Assembly (NCBI GenBank): GCA_009776905.1
Contig: WRMX01000050.1
Location: 1 to 9,398 of the forward strand
Source: Oscillospiraceae bacterium
Lineage (GTDB): Bacteria > Bacillota > Clostridia > Oscillospirales > Oscillospiraceae
Direction: 5' to 3'
DNA length: 9,398 nt
Position 1 is the first letter of the stretch. Each line of letters starts with the position of its first letter. The position numbers were made by a program, and so were the translations under genes. Below the pieces are notes generated by a model, which saw only the letters and a list, made by a program, of their open reading frames with translations, searched no databases and was not told the DNA's origin. This document shows, one piece after another, positions 1 through 6,317 of the stretch.

Positions 1-40
1 TTGTCCATTACAGCACTTTCTCATCGAAGCATTAACGAAA

Positions 41-69
41 GCGCGGCGGTTCTCTTCAAACCGCCGCGC
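41..69 (-). terminator. Hairpin terminator downstream of the membrane-protein gene
   Basis: A perfect 11-bp stem (41-51 with 59-69, core GCGCGGCGGTT) encloses a 7-nt loop. Read on the minus strand, the stem is followed by TTTCGTT, a short broken U tract, and it lies about 65 nt beyond the stop codon at 134, as expected for an intrinsic terminator of that gene. The plus-strand side (CTCTTCATATT) is weakly T-rich, so it could also serve an unseen plus-strand gene ending before the window. A smaller hairpin (TGTGGG at 91-96 with CCCACA at 104-109) sits between it and the gene. Confidence 0.5.
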
Positions 70-133
70 CTCTTCATATTGCCTCTAACGTGTGGGTTTC
101 ACCCCCACAACCCGGCCGCCGCGCTAAGCCGCA

Positions 134-1003
134 TCAATGCGCCTTCTTCTCGAGGTTTCTTATGAGCATCGATGAATGAATCACGTTGATCGCAATCAAC
201 GCGACAAAAATCAGCTTGGTGCCTATATCATGATCGTCCGCCAACGTTATGAAACAAAAGAAAATCGCCGCAAAATACGAAAACACGGTCTTGCAATATG
301 CAGGCTTGTTGTAAGCGTAGCTTGACGTGAAATAGAACCCCAGCGTCGAAGCGAGCACGGCGAGGCACTGGTAGCAATAGCTCAAAAGCACCGGGTTCGA
401 CGCATTGTTTCTGTATAGAATAATCAGCCAATAGCACATGAACAGCGAAGGAACGAGGCTCAGCGCAAGCTTCGCCCTCCGGCGCGGGTCCTGGTAGACC
501 TCGATTGCGAAAAGCGACATCGACACGGCAGACAGCGCTGACAAAATAGCAAAGACCAGCTCCGACCTCGGCAAAATCCCATCCGCGTTCATGTCGAGGA
601 AATATTTCACGCTCGCGCCGAGCCACGCGATGCCGATGATGAAGAACACCAGCGGATAAGCCAGCGCCTCCGCGCCGTATGCGTGTTCAAACCCCTTGGG
701 CGATTTATACTTCAACCCGCTGATAAGGGTGAAAATGAACATTATCAGCAAAAACGCCGCGCATAATCCGATGAGCGAATACGTGATGGTCGCGCCGCGC
801 TGCGGAAGCCCCGTCATCGCGTCGAAAACGTTCCATAGCTCCTTCAGTCTCAGATAGCAGCCCGCCGCGCCGGCGAGCAGCGCAAGGAAAGGCATCGTAA
901 TCGCGGAAGTTCGCATAATTTCAGTCCAATCTGCAAATGTGATATGTATGATTGCCCCGCAATCAAGCATCTTGCTAGCGGCCGCGCCGGAAGCGCGAGG
1001 CAT
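134..1003 (-). CDS. Hypothetical polytopic membrane protein, eight predicted helices
   Basis: I do not recognise the family. The 289-residue frame is strongly hydrophobic, with about eight likely membrane segments near residues 33-51, 71-95, 112-132, 148-167, 178-197, 204-227, 238-256 and 262-281. These are joined by short charged loops (for example DPRRRAK near 172-178), and the C-terminus is basic (RNLEKKAH). No catalytic or transport motif is visible. The start is uncertain. ATG 1003 has an AGGAG/AAGG sequence upstream, but its first residues fall in a GC-rich repeat whose other copies are non-coding. ATG 916 (residue 30, MRTSAITM) begins just before the first helix but has only a weak ribosome site. 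The gene follows the DUF4364 gene on the same strand after 138 bp and could share its transcript. It is probably an integral membrane protein of unknown role. Confidence 0.72.
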   Translation of the reverse strand: MPRASGAAASKMLDCGAIIHITFADWTEIMRTSAITMPFLALLAGAAGCYLRLKELWNVFDAMTGLPQRGATITYSLIGLCAAFLLIMFIFTLISGLKYKSPKGFEHAYGAEALAYPLVFFIIGIAWLGASVKYFLDMNADGILPRSELVFAILSALSAVSMSLFAIEVYQDPRRRAKLALSLVPSLFMCYWLIILYRNNASNPVLLSYCYQCLAVLASTLGFYFTSSYAYNKPAYCKTVFSYFAAIFFCFITLADDHDIGTKLIFVALIAINVIHSSMLIRNLEKKAH

Positions 1004-1120
1004 GATGTCGCCTTGCTCCTGCCTGCGCCGGAACCGTGAGGCATGATATGTATGCCACCCAATTAAGCATTATGATTTGATATCGTCTTGCTCCTGCCTG
1101 CGCCGGAACCGCGAGGCATG
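941..1120. repeat. Degenerate GC-rich tandem repeat upstream of the membrane-protein gene
   Basis: A 34-bp unit starting CTTGCT and ending GAGGCATG occurs at 1012-1045 and 1087-1120 with one difference. A third, more diverged copy (about 28 of 34 matching) lies at 971-1004. The flanking block GATATGTATG also recurs (941-950 and 1045-1054), followed in each case by a similar CAAT-AAGCAT tail. On the minus strand each unit carries an AGGAGCAAG stretch resembling a ribosome-binding site. The copy at 971-1004 overlaps the proposed N-terminus of the membrane protein, and the other two fill the gap to the DUF4364 gene. No other feature is seen in 1004-1141. Confidence 0.8.
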
Positions 1121-1141
1121 GTAAATCGGCATATCGGCCGG

Positions 1142-1669
1142 TCATTGCAAAATAGTGTTTATTAGCTCATTATAAACCTTTTCGGCGTTTCGCCTGAAGC
1201 CCAGCTCAATATCCTTGGCCTGGCTCAAATCAGCCGCATATAAGCCCATCGTCGCGATCTCGCTGATGCCGTCGGACAGCGAAAGGAAAACCGTAAACCC
1301 GCCGTCATCCATCTCCGAACGCGAAGTCTTGATCAATGAATTCCTAAATTTAATGCTCCGCTGCTTAAAAACCGCGTTCTCGACAATCGTTCGCACGGTA
1401 TACGGAAGGCTCCCCTCGGTAAACTCGCAGTTGCGCCTCCCCTTCGGAGTCAATGAATATAGCCCGTCTTCGATCTTGATGTGCTCTGTCTTTTCGAGGT
1501 CCTGGACGCATTCAACAAAATCGAAATAATTGATCCCGTCATCGCACATTGCGATCTCAGTCAGGACGCCGATGTCGATGGCGTCATTCATAAGGCGCAG
1601 AACATATAGAATGAGTATTTTTATATCCAGCTTTTCGTGGATAAAACCATAATTGCCAACCATACTCAT
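1142..1669 (-). CDS. DUF4364 family winged-helix protein
   Basis: The 175-residue product matches the DUF4364 pattern known from Firmicutes. It opens with a short lead and a hydrophobic helix (KILILYVLRLMNDAID), then a 'GVLTEIAMCDDGINYFDFVECVQDL' type segment resembling a helix-turn-helix, and a wing-like 'IEDGLYSLTPKGRR' strand-turn (about residues 65-80). The C-terminal half, with VFLSLSDG near residues 127-134, ends in an amphipathic helix. The length is normal for the family. Members are thought to be DNA-binding regulators on fold grounds; the target is unknown. The ATG at 1669 has only a weak SD (GGGG at about 6 nt), and the in-frame ATG at 1663 is an alternative. It is divergent from the DUF3048 gene, with 191 bp between starts, and lies upstream of the membrane-protein gene on the same strand. 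Confidence 0.8.
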   Translation of the reverse strand: MSMVGNYGFIHEKLDIKILILYVLRLMNDAIDIGVLTEIAMCDDGINYFDFVECVQDLEKTEHIKIEDGLYSLTPKGRRNCEFTEGSLPYTVRTIVENAVFKQRSIKFRNSLIKTSRSEMDDGGFTVFLSLSDGISEIATMGLYAADLSQAKDIELGFRRNAEKVYNELINTILQ

Positions 1670-1760
1670 CGATACCCCAATCGTTGCTCATCGCCACACT
1701 CTTTATAATAAGAAGAGGTCGTCCCATAGACCGGACGCTTTCCCGGTTCAAACAAACAGC

Positions 1761-1769
1761 AGTATACCA
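1761..1769 (-). promoter_or_regulatory. Possible extended -10 for the DUF4364 gene
   Basis: The minus strand reads TGGTATACT here, an extended -10 (TGn followed by TATACT). A start about 7 nt downstream would leave a leader of roughly 85 nt before the DUF4364 ATG at 1669. I see no good -35 at normal spacing, so the call rests on the extended -10 alone. Confidence 0.35.
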
Positions 1770-1797
1770 CAACCCCCGCCGCAAGTATATAGCTATA

Positions 1798-1826
1798 TTG
1801 ACACAAATCCATAAAAAGGTTAAAAT
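1798..1826 (+). promoter_or_regulatory. Sigma-A promoter of the DUF3048 gene
   Basis: A perfect -35 TTGACA (1798-1803), a 17-bp spacer and a -10 TAAAAT (1821-1826, one mismatch to consensus) predict a transcript start near 1833. This decides the gene start: the in-frame ATG at 1825 lies inside the -10 and cannot be in the mRNA. An SD-like GAGGGAG (1845-1851) follows and best serves the ATG at 1861. Confidence 0.75.
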
Positions 1827-1860
1827 GAGGGAAACCCATCCTGTGAGGGAGAAAATGAAT

Positions 1861-3105
1861 ATGATTCACACTATGATAGATAAAATTAAAAGCATATTCA
1901 ACAGTATCGTGCAACGCCTCAAAAACCTGAAGCAGCGCTTCCCGCAAACAATGCGCATATTGCCGATCATATTGGTCGCGCTCGTGCTCATCGTCTCATT
2001 CGCGACCTGCGGCCGCCTCATTGAGCCCCCCGCTGACGACCTCGCTTCCGATATCGTCGAAGAAACCCCTACGGACGAGCCGGAGCCTGATCCCGAGCCC
2101 GAACCCGAGCCGGAGCCTGAACCCGAGCCGGAGCCCGAGCCGGAGCCGGAACCCGAACCCGAGCCCGAACCGCCCGGGCCGGTCAACCCGTTGACGGGCT
2201 TGCCTGTCGAAGAAGACTTGTCATCGAAACGCCCGCTTGCGATTATGGTCAATAATATAGTGGTCGCAATGCCGCAGCAAGGCATCAAGAACGCTGACAT
2301 AATATATGAGATCCCGGTCGAAGGCGGCATCACCAGAATGATGGCGCTCTACCAGGACATCACCGACGCCGGCGTGATAGGCAGCATCCGCAGCGCGCGC
2401 CTCTATTACGTGGACATAGCGGAAGGCTACGATGCCGTCTATATCTTCACGGGCGGCAGCCCGCAGGCGTATAACGCGATCCTGCAAAGAAAAACGACGC
2501 ACCTCGATGGCACCGGCTACACCAGGGGGCCCTCCGACATCTTCTATTGGGACGCGCAGAGGGCGCGCACGATGGGCAAGGAGCACACTCTTGTCACGTC
2601 AAGCGACCTCATAGCGCAATACCTCCCCACGTATGGCTACAGGTTGGAACACGAAGAGGGATTTGCATCCACGCTCAAGTTCGCGGAGGACGGCACGCCC
2701 GCGTTCGGCGACCAGGCGGAAGACTTCTCGATCAAGGTTTCGGCGTCAAAGACCACGTCGTTCAAATATAACCCGGAAGACTCTCTGTATTACCTCAGCC
2801 AGTTCGGCAAGGAATATATCGACGGCAACGACAACTCCCAAATCGCCGTCACGAACGTCCTTGTCCTGAAGACGAGCGTCACGCCGATTCCGCGCGACAC
2901 CGCAGGCAGGCTGGATATCGTCACGACAGGCAGCGGCAGTGGATATTTCGTCTGCGGGGGCAGGTTCGTTCAAATCAAATGGTCGCGGGAGGACACTTCA
3001 TCGCAATTCGAATACACATTATCAAACGGCACCCCTCTCGTCATGGGGCAAGGGAAGACGTACATATGCATGATCCCCGATGAAAACCAGGTCGAAATAT
3101 CGTAA
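1861..3105 (+). CDS. DUF3048 domain protein with membrane anchor and Glu-Pro spacer
   Basis: The 414-residue product has four parts. There is a basic, amphipathic N-terminus (1-32). One hydrophobic anchor follows (about 33-49, ILPIILVALVLIVSFAT); the Cys after it lacks a proper lipobox. A 32-residue Glu-Pro run spans 73-104. A DUF3048-type ectodomain occupies about 107-411. Recognisable blocks are NPLTGLP, RPLAIMVNN, GIKNADIIYEIPVEGGITRMMALY, GSIRSARLYY and, in the C-terminal part, GYFVCGGRFVQIKWSRED and GKTYICMIPDE, like Bacillus YerB. The family is found outside the membrane in Firmicutes; its biochemical role is not established. ATG 1861 is chosen because GAGGGAG (1845-1851) lies 9 nt upstream and the promoter excludes ATG 1825; ATG 1855 is possible but only 3 nt from the SD. 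The last 20 nt, with the stop codon, lie in a direct repeat. Confidence 0.88.
   Translation: MIHTMIDKIKSIFNSIVQRLKNLKQRFPQTMRILPIILVALVLIVSFATCGRLIEPPADDLASDIVEETPTDEPEPDPEPEPEPEPEPEPEPEPEPEPEPEPEPPGPVNPLTGLPVEEDLSSKRPLAIMVNNIVVAMPQQGIKNADIIYEIPVEGGITRMMALYQDITDAGVIGSIRSARLYYVDIAEGYDAVYIFTGGSPQAYNAILQRKTTHLDGTGYTRGPSDIFYWDAQRARTMGKEHTLVTSSDLIAQYLPTYGYRLEHEEGFASTLKFAEDGTPAFGDQAEDFSIKVSASKTTSFKYNPEDSLYYLSQFGKEYIDGNDNSQIAVTNVLVLKTSVTPIPRDTAGRLDIVTTGSGSGYFVCGGRFVQIKWSREDTSSQFEYTLSNGTPLVMGQGKTYICMIPDENQVEIS
2077..2172 (+). repeat. Glu-Pro dipeptide repeat within the DUF3048 gene
   Basis: Sixteen consecutive dipeptides, all Glu-Pro except one Asp-Pro, are encoded between the membrane anchor and the DUF3048 domain. 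The codons vary (GAG/GAA with CCG/CCC/CCT), so the array is conserved as protein more than as a pure DNA microsatellite. Such runs form stiff, extended, acidic spacers, which fits holding the ectodomain away from the membrane through the cell wall. The opposite strand reads as Gly-Ser and is not a gene. Confidence 0.9.
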
Positions 3106-3168
3106 AGGATTGCTCATGCTAATGTCCATGGGTATCTGAATTTCACACAGGAATGACAATATAACGCT
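3086..3168 (+). repeat. Exact 83-bp direct repeat, copy 1
   Basis: This copy is identical base for base to 3258-3340. It begins within the last 20 nt of the DUF3048 reading frame, including the TAA, and runs into the spacer. The second copy starts 172 bp downstream; identity stops abruptly at both ends. Confidence 0.95.
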
Positions 3169-3218
3169 TGTAGGGGCGCATATCATGCGCCCACGGGCGG
3201 ATATTATCCGCTCCTACA
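3169..3218. repeat. Double-hairpin element between the direct repeats
   Basis: An outer 6-bp stem (TGTAGG 3169-3174 with CCTACA 3213-3218) encloses two hairpins with 3-nt loops. One is a perfect 8-bp stem (GGGCGCAT 3174-3181 with 3185-3192). The other has 8 bp with one G-T pair (GGGCGGAT 3195-3202 with 3206-3213). This gives a cloverleaf-like three-way junction, in the style of small interspersed palindromic repeats in Firmicutes. It makes up most of the 89-bp insert (3169-3257); I see nothing defined in the remaining 39 bp. Confidence 0.75.
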
Positions 3219-3257
3219 CCAAAACAACATCATTTTAAGCATACCCCGTGAATTATT

Positions 3258-3340
3258 ACCAGGTCGAAATATCGTAAAGGATTGCTCATGCTAATGTCCA
3301 TGGGTATCTGAATTTCACACAGGAATGACAATATAACGCT
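3258..3340 (+). repeat. Exact 83-bp direct repeat, copy 2
   Basis: This is the second perfect copy of 3086-3168. It contains a detached duplicate of the DUF3048 gene's last six codons and stop, without the rest of the gene. It ends 43 bp before the -35 of the glutamate dehydrogenase promoter. Confidence 0.95.
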
Positions 3341-3383
3341 CGTCGATCTATTTCACACAATTTGCAATTTTCTATCTAACTTC

Positions 3384-3412
3384 TTGCAAAACGAAATAAC
3401 ATCTGATACAAT
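3384..3412 (+). promoter_or_regulatory. Sigma-A promoter of glutamate dehydrogenase
   Basis: TTGCAA (3384-3389), a 17-bp spacer and TACAAT (3407-3412) fit a sigma-A promoter with one or two mismatches per hexamer. The predicted start near 3419 gives a leader of about 28 nt carrying GGAGG (3433-3437), 9 nt before the ATG at 3447. It lies in an AT-rich stretch just after the second direct-repeat copy. Confidence 0.7.
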
Positions 3413-3446
3413 ACGCACGAAAAACAGAAGATGGAGGTAAACAACA

Positions 3447-4724
3447 ATGGCCTACAACCCGTACGAAAACGCACAAGCCCAGTTCGACACAGTCGCCGAC
3501 AGCATAAACCTCGAACAAAGCGCGAGGGACCTGCTCAGGGAGCCGATGAAAGAATTCCATTTCAACATACCCGTAAAAATGGACGACGGCACGACAAAAG
3601 TATACAGAGCATACCGCATAAAGCACAATGACGCGAGAGGCCCCGCAAAAGGCGGCCTGCGCTTCCACCCCCACGAAACCGCAGACACCGTGCGCGCGCT
3701 TTCCATGTGGATGACATGGAAAACCGCCGTCGTAGACATCCCGCTCGGAGGCGGAAAGGGCGGAGTCGTCTGCGACCCGAGGCTCATGTCCCTCGGCGAG
3801 CAGGAACGGCTGTGCCGTGGCTTCGTGCGACAGTCATACGGCCAGCTCGGCGAGGTCGTGGACGTCGCCGCGCCCGATGTCATGACGAATGCGCAGCACA
3901 TGCTGTGGATGATGGACGAATACGAAACTATGACAGGCGGACGCCACCCCGGCATGATCACAGGCAAGCCCGTCGGCATGGGCGGCTCGCTCGGGCGCAC
4001 GGAGGCCACGGGCTATGGCGTCATTTTCGTCCTAAAGGAAATGCTGGACAGCGAGAACATCGACATAAAGAACACGACGGCTAGCATCCAGGGCTTCGGG
4101 AACGTCGGAGAATACACGGCGCTGAAATACAGCCAGTTCGGTGGAAAAATCATCACTGTCGCGTGCTACAGCCCTTCGGACAACAACACATACACATTCA
4201 GAAAAAAGACCGGCTGCGATGTCAAGGAGCTTGTCAGCATCAAAGACTCATACGGGAGCATCGACAAGGAAAAAGCGCTGGCCTTGGGATATGAGGTCCT
4301 GCCCGGAGACGACTGGCTGAAAGAGGACGTGGACATTCTGATCCCCGCCGCGCTCGAAAACCAGATCACCCCCGAAGTGTTCCCATCGATATCAAAGAGC
4401 GTCCGCGTGCTGTGCGAGGCAGCCAACGGCCCCACGACGCCTGACAGCGACGATCTCATCAAAGAGCGCGGGCTGCTTCTCCTGCCCGACTTCCTCACGA
4501 ACGCCGGCGGCGTGACCTGCAGCTATTTCGAGCAGGTCCAAAGCAACATGAACTATTTCTGGCCGCTCGCGGAGGTACTTGAAAAGCTCGAGTTCTCGAT
4601 GACGAACGCTTTCCGCGCCGTCTACAACCTCGCAAAGGAGCGCAACCTCTACATGCGCGACGCAGCATATGTCATCGCCATCAACAGGGTCTACGACGCC
4701 ATCAAGCAGCGCGGCTGGATTTAA
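3447..4724 (+). CDS. gdhA: Glutamate dehydrogenase (Glu/Leu/Phe/Val dehydrogenase family)
   Basis: This cytoplasmic enzyme interconverts glutamate and 2-oxoglutarate plus ammonia with NAD(P)H. The 425 residues are full length for the hexameric bacterial type. The catalytic domain (about 1-185) has KGGLRFHP with K68, K92 in WKTAV, and PLGGGKGG with the catalytic K104, plus D144 in AAPDVMTN. Their spacing (24, 12, 40) equals that of K89, K113, K125 and D165 in the Clostridium symbiosum enzyme. S359 in GGVTCSYFE matches its S380. Keeping both K68 and S359, which hold the side-chain carboxylate, argues for glutamate over leucine or valine. The Rossmann domain has GFGNVG (216-221). The second beta strand ends in VACYSPSDN instead of the common acidic VSDS pattern, so the NAD/NADP choice cannot be read. 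The start follows a clear SD. The gene has its own promoter and terminator and is probably monocistronic. Confidence 0.96.
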   Translation: MAYNPYENAQAQFDTVADSINLEQSARDLLREPMKEFHFNIPVKMDDGTTKVYRAYRIKHNDARGPAKGGLRFHPHETADTVRALSMWMTWKTAVVDIPLGGGKGGVVCDPRLMSLGEQERLCRGFVRQSYGQLGEVVDVAAPDVMTNAQHMLWMMDEYETMTGGRHPGMITGKPVGMGGSLGRTEATGYGVIFVLKEMLDSENIDIKNTTASIQGFGNVGEYTALKYSQFGGKIITVACYSPSDNNTYTFRKKTGCDVKELVSIKDSYGSIDKEKALALGYEVLPGDDWLKEDVDILIPAALENQITPEVFPSISKSVRVLCEAANGPTTPDSDDLIKERGLLLLPDFLTNAGGVTCSYFEQVQSNMNYFWPLAEVLEKLEFSMTNAFRAVYNLAKERNLYMRDAAYVIAINRVYDAIKQRGWI

Positions 4725-4767
4725 CGCCTTAGCGAGTTTCATCACGCCCATGACGGGCGCATAAATT

Positions 4768-4796
4768 AGCTGCCGCGCCCAAACAGCGCGGCAGCT
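4768..4796 (+). terminator. Hairpin terminator between convergent gdhA and fba
   Basis: A perfect 11-bp stem (AGCTGCCGCGC at 4768-4778 with 4786-4796) has a 7-nt loop and is followed on the plus strand by TTTAT. It lies 43 nt after the gdhA stop codon. The minus-strand side continues AATTTATG, so it may also stop fba transcripts. A smaller hairpin (CGCCC 4745-4749 with GGGCG 4755-4759) precedes it. The U tract is short. Confidence 0.65.
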
Positions 4797-4844
4797 TTAT
4801 CATATACGTGGAAATAGCTCTCGAATCGTTACAGTTCATGTAGT

Positions 4845-4891
4845 ACTTCAGTGTATGTCATTAAGTTAAGGAAACTTCAGCGTATGTCATT
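4845..4891 (+). repeat. Short direct repeat beside the 3' end of fba
   Basis: The 18-mer ACTTCAGTGTATGTCATT (4845-4862) recurs at 4874-4891 with one change (T to C), a 29-bp period. The second copy runs into TTGAGGGAG and GAAGAATCTTG, which resembles the interspersed GTCATTCTGAG...GAAGAATCT repeats seen in many bacterial genomes. The match to that repeat class is from memory. Confidence 0.6.
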
Positions 4892-4923
4892 TTGAGGGAG
4901 CTTGTGACCGAAGAATCTTGTTC

Positions 4924-5859
4924 TTATGCCTTCCCGTCGCAGCCGAGGACATCGGTGATCTTGTGCTTGACGAGGCTCTTGATGTTCTCGCGCCCCGGTG
5001 CCAAATACTGGCGCGGGTCGAAATGCGAAGGATTTTCGCCCATATGCTTACGGATGCCCGCAGTCATGCCGAGGCGCAGATCGGAATCGATGTTGATCTT
5101 GCAGACGGCCATGGACGCGGCCTTGCGCAGCATCTCCTCCGGGATGCCTATGGCATCCGGCATCTGCCCGCCGTAAGCGTTGATGACGGCGACGAACTCC
5201 TGCACGACCGACGACGCCCCATGCAGGACGATCGGGAATCCCGGCAGCCTCTTCGAGACCTCCTCCAGGATGTCGAATCTGAGCGCGGGCTTCTGCCCGG
5301 GCTTGAACTTATACGCGCCGTGACTCGTCCCGATTGCTATAGCCAGCGAATCGACCCCGGTGCGCGTGACGAACTCCTCAACCTCGCCCGGGCGGGTGAA
5401 GCTGGCATCCTCGTCCGAAACGTTGATATCGTCCTCGATCCCGGCAAGCTGCCCAAGCTCGCCCTCCACCATCACTCCCCTGTCGTGGGCGTATTTCACA
5501 ACCTGCGCAGTGAGCTTGATATTGTCCTCAAAATTGTGCTTGGAGCCATCGATCATCACGGACGTGAAGCCGCCGTCGATGCAGGACTTGCAAATCTCAA
5601 AGTCCTCACCATGGTCGAGGTGGATGCATATCGGCAGGCCCGTGTCGATCTCCGCCGCTTCCATGAGCTTCATCATGTAGATATGCTTCGCGTACTTCCT
5701 CGCGCCCGCGGACACCTGCAAAATCAGAGGCGCATGCAGTTCCGCCGCAGCCTCGGTGATTCCTTGGATGATCTCGAGGTTGTTCACGTTGAATGCCCCG
5801 ATGGCATAATTCCCCTCATAGGCTTTTTTAAACATTTCTTTCGTCGTCACAATTGGCAT
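4924..5859 (-). CDS. fba: Class II fructose-bisphosphate aldolase
   Basis: This zinc-dependent cytoplasmic enzyme cleaves fructose 1,6-bisphosphate to dihydroxyacetone phosphate and glyceraldehyde 3-phosphate in glycolysis, and runs in reverse in gluconeogenesis. The 311-residue barrel carries the class II set: GAFNVNN (21-27), HLDHGEDF with catalytic D82 and zinc ligand H83, VEGELG with E134, IGTSHGAYKF with zinc ligand H180, VLHGASS with zinc ligand H213 and the phosphate-binding loop, and KINIDSDLR (254-262). Tagatose-bisphosphate aldolases share this scaffold, but the sequence and the nearby phosphofructokinase favour fructose. The ATG at 5859 follows AGGAGGT with 7-nt spacing, a strong start. 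It converges on gdhA and diverges from pfp. A 323-residue open frame on the other strand is its antisense shadow. Confidence 0.96.
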   Translation of the reverse strand: MPIVTTKEMFKKAYEGNYAIGAFNVNNLEIIQGITEAAAELHAPLILQVSAGARKYAKHIYMMKLMEAAEIDTGLPICIHLDHGEDFEICKSCIDGGFTSVMIDGSKHNFEDNIKLTAQVVKYAHDRGVMVEGELGQLAGIEDDINVSDEDASFTRPGEVEEFVTRTGVDSLAIAIGTSHGAYKFKPGQKPALRFDILEEVSKRLPGFPIVLHGASSVVQEFVAVINAYGGQMPDAIGIPEEMLRKAASMAVCKINIDSDLRLGMTAGIRKHMGENPSHFDPRQYLAPGRENIKSLVKHKITDVLGCDGKA

Positions 5860-5884
5860 TATAATAACCTCCTAAAAATTTCGC

Positions 5885-6045
5885 TGTGAGGCTTCGCCCC
5901 CACACATTTTCTAATATGGGCTCCGCCCAAACCCATCGGGACAGCATATGTTCGCTTGCTCACGGGCAAAGTGAATTTGCCCTACTCGCTTCACATCTGC
6001 TTTGTCCCTCACGCAGCTACGCTGCGCACCGCGCTTCGCGCAGCG
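5885..6045. repeat. Cluster of short palindromes between fba and pfp
   Basis: Several hairpins lie in a row. Near 5885-5904 is TGTGAGGC...CCACA with TTC in the loop. TGGGC-TCC-GCCCA sits at 5917-5929. GGGCAAA (5964-5970) pairs with TTTGCCC (5976-5982). CGCAGC (6012-6017) pairs with GCTGCG (6021-6026). An 8-bp stem CGCTGCGC (6020-6027) pairs with 6038-6045 and competes with the previous one. No frame here has coding character or an SD. The block lies in the upstream region of fba, whose promoter I could not place with confidence. Confidence 0.6.
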
Positions 6046-6109
6046 ATAGTACCTTACGGACACACATTTTCTTGTTATTTATTTACTGCTTCATTCCGTA
6101 AGGTACTAT
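6046..6109. repeat. 15-bp perfect inverted repeat
   Basis: ATAGTACCTTACGGA (6046-6060) is the exact reverse complement of 6095-6109, with a 34-bp AT-rich spacer. The core TACCTTACGG occurs a third time at 7761-7770 beside the foldback element. It may be the ends of a tiny mobile-type element or a wide-loop regulatory palindrome. From 6110 to 6236 I see only AT-rich spacer. Confidence 0.8.
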
Positions 6110-6236
6110 TTACACTTTTCAGCATAGTCCCCCCATGCGTTACTCATCATAATGCGCCTTTTTTCACAGTTTCAGAGCGAACAACAGCATTGTAACATAC
6201 GGATTCCATCTCCGCAACACATAACGATTATTATGA

Positions 6237-6265
6237 TTGATTTTATGTCGATTGTGTGATATCAT
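6237..6265 (+). promoter_or_regulatory. Sigma-A promoter of pfp
   Basis: TTGATT (6237-6242), a 17-bp spacer and TATCAT (6260-6265), preceded by TGA as an extended -10 TGn, predict a transcript start near 6272. The leader is then about 110 nt and contains the short upstream reading frame at 6318-6383. Confidence 0.6.
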
Positions 6266-6317
6266 CACCGATGTCGCTAACGAGAGGCTCGCGCCAATCG
6301 AAATAAATGATAAAAAG

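Noticed and set aside
1684..1860. Longer N-terminus for the DUF3048 protein, from TTG 1684 or ATG 1825
   Set aside because: The predicted promoter (TTGACA-N17-TAAAAT) puts the transcript start near 1833, so these codons would lie upstream of the mRNA.
1996..2013. Lipoprotein signal at the Cys after the DUF3048 anchor helix
   Set aside because: The residues before the Cys (SFAT) do not fit the lipobox pattern of Leu/Val/Ile at -3 and Gly/Ala/Ser at -1. An uncleaved anchor is more likely.
1866..2333. Minus-strand frame with a long Gly-Ser repeat
   Set aside because: The Gly-Ser run is the complement of the Glu-Pro codons of the DUF3048 gene, which has a promoter, an SD and a family match.
3086..3340. 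CRISPR array
   Set aside because: There are only two repeat units of 83 bp with one 89-bp gap, and one unit contains gene sequence. Repeat length and number do not fit.
4918..5889. 323-residue plus-strand open frame covering the aldolase gene
   Set aside because: It is antisense to fba, whose catalytic and zinc motifs are all intact. The long frame is a by-product of GC-rich codons; no SD and no recognisable domain.
5886..6195. Two short plus-strand open frames upstream of pfp
   Set aside because: They run through palindromic repeats, lack an SD and show no protein-like composition.
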